Shown here: positions 58,256-64,000 of the stretch, piece by piece | Layout: each line of letters opens with the position of its first letter | How positions within the stretch are numbered: the first letter of the stretch is position 1 | Source of the DNA: Dama dama | Lineage: Eukaryota > Chordata > Mammalia > Artiodactyla > Cervidae | Length of the DNA stretch: 64,000 bases | Assembly (NCBI RefSeq): GCF_033118175.1 | Contig: NC_083701.1 | Location: forward strand, 52,961,001 to 53,025,000 | Direction of reading: 5' to 3' | The notes under the pieces: model-generated | What the model saw: the letters and a program-made list of their open reading frames with translations, nothing else | The model's database searches: none | What the model was told of the DNA's origin: nothing | Position numbers and translations under genes: made by a program

Positions 58256-58535
58256 AAGCACCATCAAATTTGATGTTATATAACCCTAAGAGCATTTATT
58301 TAACATTGATGGGAAATGTTCCGTAATGAAATGAAACATAGTATCTAGTCTAAAGCCAAGCAAGAATTAGAAGTAAATCAGGCAGATACCAAACTGTAAG
58401 ATAAATGCTGATGCATATATCCAAATCTATTCAGTACTGATAGGATGTAATAAAATAGGAATCACTATTACCTTATGAATGGATACTAGAAATGTTACCT
58501 GAGGAGGACAAAGTCTTTAGCAACATAATAATCAT
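58256..58535. other. Single-copy DNA
   Basis: No element recognised. Confidence 0.4.
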
Positions 58536-59505
58536 CTGGGCTGGATGAAGCACAAGCTGGAATCAAGATTGCCGGGAGAAATATCAATAACCTCAGATAT
58601 GCAGATGACACCACTCTTATGGCAGAAAGTGAAGAACTAAAGAGCCTCTTAGTGAAAGTGAAAGAAGAGAGTGAAAAAGTTGGCTTAAAGCTCAACATTT
58701 AGAAAACTAAGATCATGACATCCAGTCCCATCAGTTCAGTCGCTCAGTTGTGTCTGACTCTTTGCGACCCCATGAATGGCAGCACGCCAGGCCTCCCTGT
58801 CCATCACCAACTCCCGGAGGTTACTCAAACTCATGCCCATCGAGTCAGTGATGCCATCACTTCATGGCAAATATATGGGGAAACAGTGGAAAGAGTGGCT
58901 GACTTTATTTTTTATTTTTGGGGGCTCCAAAATCACTGCAGGTGTGATTGCAGCCCTGAAATTAAAAGACACTTGCTCCTTGGAAGGAAAGTTATGACCA
59001 ACCTAGACAGCATATTAAAAAGCAGAGACATTACTTTGTCAACAAAGGTCCATCTAGTCAAGGCTATGGTTTTTCCAGTAGTCATGTATGGATGTGAGGG
59101 TTGGACTATAAAGAAAGCTGAGTGCAGAAGAATTGATGCTTTTGAACTGTGGTGTTGGAGAAGACTCTTGAGAGTCCCTTGGACTGTAAGGAGATCCAAC
59201 CAGTCCATCCTAAAGGAGATCAGTCCTGGGTGTTCATTGGAAGGCCTGGTGTTGAAGCTGAAACTCCAATATTTTGGCCACCTAATGCGAAGAGCTGACT
59301 CATTTGAAAAGACCCTCATGTTGGGAAAGATTGAAGGCAGGAGGAGAAGGGGACGAAAGAGGATAAGATGATTGGATGGCATCACTGACTCAATGGACAT
59401 GAGTTTGGGCAAACTCTGGGAGTTGGTGATGGACAGGGAGGCCTGGTGTGCTGCGGTTCATGGAGTCGCAAAGAGTCGGACACAACTGAGCAACTGAACT
59501 GAACT
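58536..59505 (+). mobile_element. 5'-truncated BovB with antisense BovB insert
   Basis: BovB from the RT palm (YADD at 58598-58609) to the ACTGA-type 3' end. At 58734-58853 it is interrupted by 120 bp of BovB 3' end in reverse, flanked by CCATCA. A 218-codon frame (58715-59371) stays open across the insert. No clear outer TSD. Confidence 0.88.
58734..58853 (-). mobile_element. Short antisense BovB insertion
   Basis: Reverse complement of the BovB terminal 120 bp, matching 59386-59505 of its host in inverted orientation. The 6-bp repeat CCATCA lies on both sides (58728-58733 and 58854-58859). Insert plus repeat is 126 bp, a multiple of three. Confidence 0.83.
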
Positions 59506-60526
59506 GGAGCATCTCATGATATTGCAGATCCCTTAGCTTCTGTTTCTTTACAATCACATTTGCCAAAGTGCTTTATAATGGAAACAATGCAATCCAGCAT
59601 TGTAGAACAGTATGCTATATATAGAATCCAAAGCTTAACTATTTTGAGTGAAGAAGAAATCATACTTCATAAAGAAATTGATTTCACTCAGATAACATTA
59701 AGAAACTGAAAATCTCATTAACTTTGCAAGTTGTTTAACCTAGATGAAATTCACTTCTATATAGAGTTTAAGATAAAGTCATTAGGGTTAGATAGGGTTA
59801 ATCATCTTTATGTGAGGGTTAATAACCCCTGACTTTAAGGGTTTTGAAAGGGCTCATCTTTTATATAAGATGAGATGAATAATATTTCTGACTCAAAGGA
59901 AGGCCCAGAGAAGGAAATGTCACTTTCCTAACACATTGCCTGCCCTTCATATGTGTAAAAAGGCCCATATGGCCTACAATCTGCCAAATAACCTTATATC
60001 CTTTTATTCAAATCGTTTCTAAGTAAGTTCTTAATATATTGAACCATTGCATTTGACTTCTGTACATTGTAGCCAGTGGGTATGGGGTTTCTGACTATCC
60101 CTTTCTTGGGATTTGCTTCTTACCCTAGGTTATTATAAATGGCATGTCAAATTGTTTTACATGCTAGATCCATAATTCACAGAAGGAAAAGACATTTAGT
60201 TCCTAGTCAGAGAAATTTGATATGCTCTTTCAGGTTTGATGACAACCATAATTAATGCCTTCATACATTTAAGAATTTTGATTTAAAATGGACAAAATAC
60301 ATTCAACTGGAATGGGAGAGGGTATATTTTCCCTTTACATCACTTCATAAAGATAGGTTAACCTAGGAAAAACCAACCCTAGAACTTTTCTTGACAAGAT
60401 TGTCCCTGAAGCCCTTGTTGCGAAATCCAGCAGGACCTTTCAGTTGCTTTTAGGTAGTGTTTTAGTTTGCTTTTGTTTCCTTTTCTGCAGCATTTGATGA
60501 TGCAGCCGTCTCAAAGTTTAGTTAAA
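59506..60526. other. Single-copy DNA
   Basis: About 1 kb with no named element. A pair of similar phrases around 'agggttagatagggttaatc' lies near 59784-59803. Confidence 0.45.
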
Positions 60527-60730
60527 GGCGATGGTTCTCAGTTTGCAGTTTGAGCACCCCTGTGTTCCCAAGCCCTACTCTGGACATTTACAAAATCAAA
60601 ACTGTTTTCATAATAGCACAAAGATATTTTTGGTGCTTTTCACTGTGTTCACATTTACACTGATTGTGTAAAATCATGTTGATAAAACCCCTGGCACCTT
60701 ATCACCAACCAAGGCAAAGGCCCCAAAGTG

Positions 60731-60940
60731 AAAGTGAAAGTGAAGTCGCTCAGTTGCCTCTGACTCTTTGCGACCCCAGGACTGTAGCCTACCAGGCTCC
60801 TCCATCCGTGGGATTCTCCAGGCAAGAATACTGGAGTGGGTTGCCATTTCCTTCTCCAGGGGATCTTCCTGACCCAGGGATCGAACCAGGGTCTCCCACA
60901 TTGCAGGCAGACACTTTAACCTCTGAGCCACCCGGGAAGA
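60731..60940 (-). mobile_element. Bov-tA SINE
   Basis: TSD CCCCAAAGTG (60721-60730) against CCCCACAGTG (60941-60950). 'gtgaagtcgctcagttgcc' to 'gagccacccgggaaga'. Confidence 0.92.
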
Positions 60941-61004
60941 CCCCACAGTGAATCTCAATTCTTCAGAACAACATACTAACAGTTAATACAAAATAAAGTT
61001 ATTT

Positions 61005-62300
61005 CACTAAATAATAGTCTTCATGAAATGGTAACAAATATTAATTTTATTAAATCCTGACCTTTGAGTACATGTGATTTTAATATTCTGTGTGACAAAA
61101 TAGAAAGTGCATATTAAGCAATTCAGCTGGATACCAAAGGAAAGCTCTTGTGCAACTGAACTGGAAGCTTCTGGAATAGCTGCCTTATTCATGGACCACA
61201 ACACTTGCTTGAAAAAACAATTAACAGGTAGACCATAGTGAGTCAGATCTGAGTATCTGTCAGACATTTTGTTGAAAACAAATGTAATGAACCTGTTTCT
61301 GCAATGAGAATAACTGACACCATGCTTGCCAATGATGAAATTTGAGCTTTCTAGAGAAAATTAGATTATTGGAAAACATGTATCTGCCACCATGCACTCG
61401 ACAGCTTCCCAATACTTTTTTGATGAGAACAGCACTGCTATTGATAAACATAACTTTTGAATATTATATATCAAAATATGTCAATATTTGATAGATATAC
61501 ATGACTAGTGAGCTAGTATTTCCCAAATGACCAGTAAGAGATGACACAAAATCATGCAAAGTCAAAGACTCATTTAAAGTTAAAGATGGACCAAGGAATT
61601 TTAATGTATCACAATACAAAAATTCACTGATGTGGTTTTAGATGCTGCATTGTAATTAACCTTCAAGAAATCACTAGTCAGGTTCTAATATAAAAAAAAA
61701 ATTTACAATTATCATAAAAAGCTATGAAAATACTCCACTCCTCTCCAACTGAATATCTAGGTGTGGTGAGGTTTTCTTCATGTTTGTGGTTGTTCAGTTG
61801 CTAAGTTCCATCCAATTCTTTGTGACCCCATGGACTGTAGAATGGTAGGCTCTTCTGTCCTTCACTGTGTCCCAGAGTTTGCTCAAATTCATGTCCATCG
61901 AGTCAGTGATACTATCTAACCATCTTAACCTCTGTTTTCCCCTTTTCATTTTGCCTTCAGTCTTTCCCAGCATCAGGGTCTTTTCCAATGCATTGACTTT
62001 TAGCCTCAGGTGGCCAAAGTATTGGAGCTTCGAGATTCAGCAACAATGCTTCCAATGAATACTCAAGGTTGATTTTCTTTAGGATTGATTGATTTGATCT
62101 CCTTGCTGTCCAGAGGACTCTCAAGAGTCTTTTCCAGCACCACAATTTGAATGCATCAATTCTATTCTTTCTATACCTGAGCTCAAACAACATATTGCAA
62201 CAGAATAAATGAAAAAAGCAGATATGAGAATTCAACTGCCTTCTATTAATCTATACATTAAAAAGATTTACTATAATTCTATGAAAAGTGACAAACATCT
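61005..62300 (+). pseudogene. hAT transposase remnant
   Basis: Plus-strand sequence that I recognise as a Charlie-group hAT transposase, similar in type to domesticated ZBED/FAM200-like genes. Short readable stretches include a residue run ENKCNEPVSAMRITD near 61275-61320 and, beyond the BovB insert, sequence matching the C-terminal hAT dimerisation region ('agcagatatgagaattcaac' at about 62217-62236). Many stops and frame changes occur, and a BovB of about 375 bp splits it, so no protein can be made. The part before 61260 fits the central, DUF4371-like region. Identification rests on remembered family sequence; the exact Charlie subfamily is not assigned. Confidence 0.6.
61790..62165 (-). 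mobile_element. 5'-truncated BovB, diverged
   Basis: Reverse BovB 3' end from 'gttgttcagttgctaag' to 'caccacaatttgaatgcatc'. It splits the hAT remnant between 'gaggttttcttcatg' and 'ctcaaacaacatattgc'. TSD not clear. Confidence 0.82.
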
Positions 62301-62475
62301 TACTATAAAAACAGGCTACTTGACTTTTTTAATCTAAGGAGGGTTATTAGAAAAATAGCACAACATGGAAGAAAAGGCAGAGATAGGAAAGGCTGATTCT
62401 AGTACAATAATCGTTATGATGGACTTTCATTTGAATGACTCAAGGTTTCTCCTGGTATAGTTGATCTCTAGATAG

Positions 62476-62606
62476 AGTGACCACACAGGCTCTTTTGTCT
62501 GATAGAGTCCTGGTTTATACCTGTTATCCCAATGTAATTATTAATAGCACACTTTTCACTTTCAAAAGTGTCCTGGTTTGAATGATAAAGTATATGGTTA
62601 TTTTAA
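62476..62606 (+). mobile_element. Possible small DNA transposon (MER type)
   Basis: 'agagtgaccacacaggc' at the left and 'gataaagtatatggtta' at the right suggest terminal inverted repeats of an old hAT-like MER element, with 'gtcctggttt' repeated inside. Confidence 0.35.
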
Positions 62607-62689
62607 CTCTAAAGGTTGTTTCAACTGGAGTATTCTTTGATGTTACCTAGAGATGAAATGTAGAATCAATTGTCTGAGAGCAAGTCATT

Positions 62690-63140
62690 GAAATTCTAGT
62701 TCTTTATTTTGAACTGTGGTGAGAGATGAAGGTGTTGGGTTTGATATGGCCCAGAGCATGAAGGCCTGATATTCAAAGACTTTTAATTTTATCTTGAAGT
62801 CTATAGGGATACGTTTTAATCAGGAAAGAAACTGAGACATCATTTAAGCTGCATTTTAGAGAATTCATTTTAAAAGACTATTGATAGAGACAGAAACCTT
62901 GTCAAGAGATTATTACAATAATTCAATAAGAAATGATGGAAAGCTTATTCAAGATTATGATGGTAGAGGAAAGAAAAATACTAATTAAAGAGATGTTCAG
63001 GTGGCAATATCTATAGGATATGGGATATGGTGACTGAATGTGATGATTATAGGATAGACTAGAGTTTCGGGTGACCTCCCCGTGATCCCAGCCATTTGTT
63101 AAATGCTTGGGTGGATAAATAGTGATACCATTTATGGAAA
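62690..63140 (-). mobile_element. L2-like fragment
   Basis: 'agagcatgaaggcctgat', 'gattattacaataattcaat' and 'gcttgggtggataaatag' follow the far part of the reversed L2-type repeat. Confidence 0.4.
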
Positions 63141-64000
63141 GGGAAACCATCAGAGTTCTAAACTAGAGATTTGATGAGCTCATTGCTAGACTTGTGGGGT
63201 TTGGTACATTTGTAGGACTTAAATGTTATGTTTCCAAGGCCCGTTCCTTCATGCTGGGTCATACAGCTTCAGAGCTAACAGACTTAAGCAGTGTGCCCTT
63301 TTTTCTGAAAAACCCAGCCCCTATTCACCAGTCCTGAATAGAAACATGGAGACAGAGCTTTGGAGGAATAGAAAGGAGTAGCTTGATTACTTTGCCTGGC
63401 AAAAGAGGCCACAGCAGGATAACACTCTCAAGACTGTGCCCAAATTAGTCTTAGAGTTTCAGGGCAGGAAAATAGGGCTGTAGATAAGGAACAGGGCTGA
63501 TGTAGTCTTGCATGCTTCTTTCGTCTTGGAGACATTAAGATCATTAGGGCTGGTGTCAGGTGGTTCTGAAACAGGTTCTGATGGTCCTCAAGGGTGTCAT
63601 CCCGCGACCTTCTTTCTGGAGTGAAAAATGCTCACAAAGGACAGGACAGTTGTCTTGGAGAAATAAACATCAGGTGCTTAGTACAGCTTTAGCTAGAGGG
63701 CAATCATTTTCAGAGTGCAAATAAGCATGAAAGAGAGGGCAAAAAGCATCTGTAGGAGACCGCTTGAATGGGTGGAAAGAAAGAGTTGAATAAGGGTTAA
63801 CATAATGGGGCTGTCTCAGCTAGTTTCTGCTATAGCACTCTGTCCGTAGATTGTCACTGCCAGACTTTAGGACTTCAAATCTATTGCTACAGATGGGCTT
63901 TGCCTTCTAAAGCACCTACAATGGCAATCCTTCCATCTAAATAAGAGACTGATGTTAACAGAGAAAGCCTAGAAACTTTCACTTTCTTTTCAGAAAGAGC
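63141..64000. other. Unassigned, possible old LTR within
   Basis: Moderate GC. 63330-63640 may be an old LTR read in reverse ('ctttggaggaatagaaagg', 'aagaggccacagcaggat'), but no boundaries or duplications can be fixed. No coding signal. Confidence 0.3.

Larger units (their letters stand above)
60527..62345 (+). mobile_element. Decayed autonomous-type hAT/Charlie transposon
   Basis: The left end resembles a hAT terminal repeat ('atggttctcagtttgcag'). The next part contains 'caaaactgttttcataatag' and 'tttcactgtgttcacattta'. Coding-derived sequence continues to 62300 or so. A Bov-tA (60731-60940) and a BovB (about 61790-62165) interrupt it. I do not see a matching right terminal repeat, so that end is lost. 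Confidence 0.65.

Noticed and set aside
58715..59371. The 218-codon fused frame as an exapted protein
   Set aside because: No conserved start, no promoter and no sign of selection; openness can be due to the insert length being a multiple of three.
7019..60940. tRNA-Glu-like heads of Bov-tA SINEs as tRNA genes
   Set aside because: They are SINE heads with diverged arms and box B, attached to Bov-A bodies, not free tRNA genes.
1..64000. A hidden gene cluster, toxin system or phage-like module
   Set aside because: Repeat content, codon-poor frames and ruminant elements show vertebrate non-coding DNA; nothing supports a novel system.

Overview
The window is nuclear DNA from a ruminant, most likely a pecoran (cattle, sheep, goat or deer group). 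The evidence is the dense mix of BovB (RTE-type) LINEs, Bov-tA and Bov-A2 SINEs, CHR-type SINEs and a young ruminant L1. Older mammalian repeats (MIR, L2, L1M, Tigger, hAT/Charlie, MaLR LTR) lie underneath. Family names are assigned from remembered consensus features, not from a search. The species cannot be fixed from the sequence.

I see no functional protein-coding gene, RNA gene, CRISPR array or operon. Every long open frame lies inside a retrotransposon or is an antisense or low-complexity shadow. The DNA reads as intergenic or deep-intronic, AT-rich, with long single-copy stretches between retroposons. TSD below means target-site duplication.

Layout. 0-8 kb: a Tigger copy inside an L1 3' end, a MER2-like transposon, a CHR SINE, an old antisense L1, and Bov-tA SINEs. 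9-16 kb: single-copy DNA, then a full-length but broken BovB (11517-14855), then L1 and L2 pieces split by SINEs. 16-22 kb: a duplicated TA/CA microsatellite, a BovB tail on the plus strand, and a BovB-in-BovB nest on the minus strand. 22-32 kb: mostly single-copy DNA with a solo ERV LTR (28288-28673). 32-38 kb: a dense retroposon cluster on an old L2 backbone, including two SINEs at one target site. 38-48 kb: sparse, with monomeric Bov-A insertions and a long repeat-poor block (43-46.7 kb). 48-54 kb: a young L1 tail, a dimeric SINE, and a MaLR LTR-internal-LTR remnant interrupted by three younger elements. 54-64 kb: more Bov-A units, BovB tails (one carrying an in-frame antisense BovB insert), and a decayed hAT/Charlie transposon (60.5-62.3 kb) split by a SINE and a BovB.

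The elements work together only as parasites and hosts. BovB reverse transcriptase is the accepted driver of Bov-tA/Bov-A mobility. The full-length BovB here contains both end segments from which the Bov-A unit appears to be built. I found no new biological system; the value of the window is its nested insertion history.
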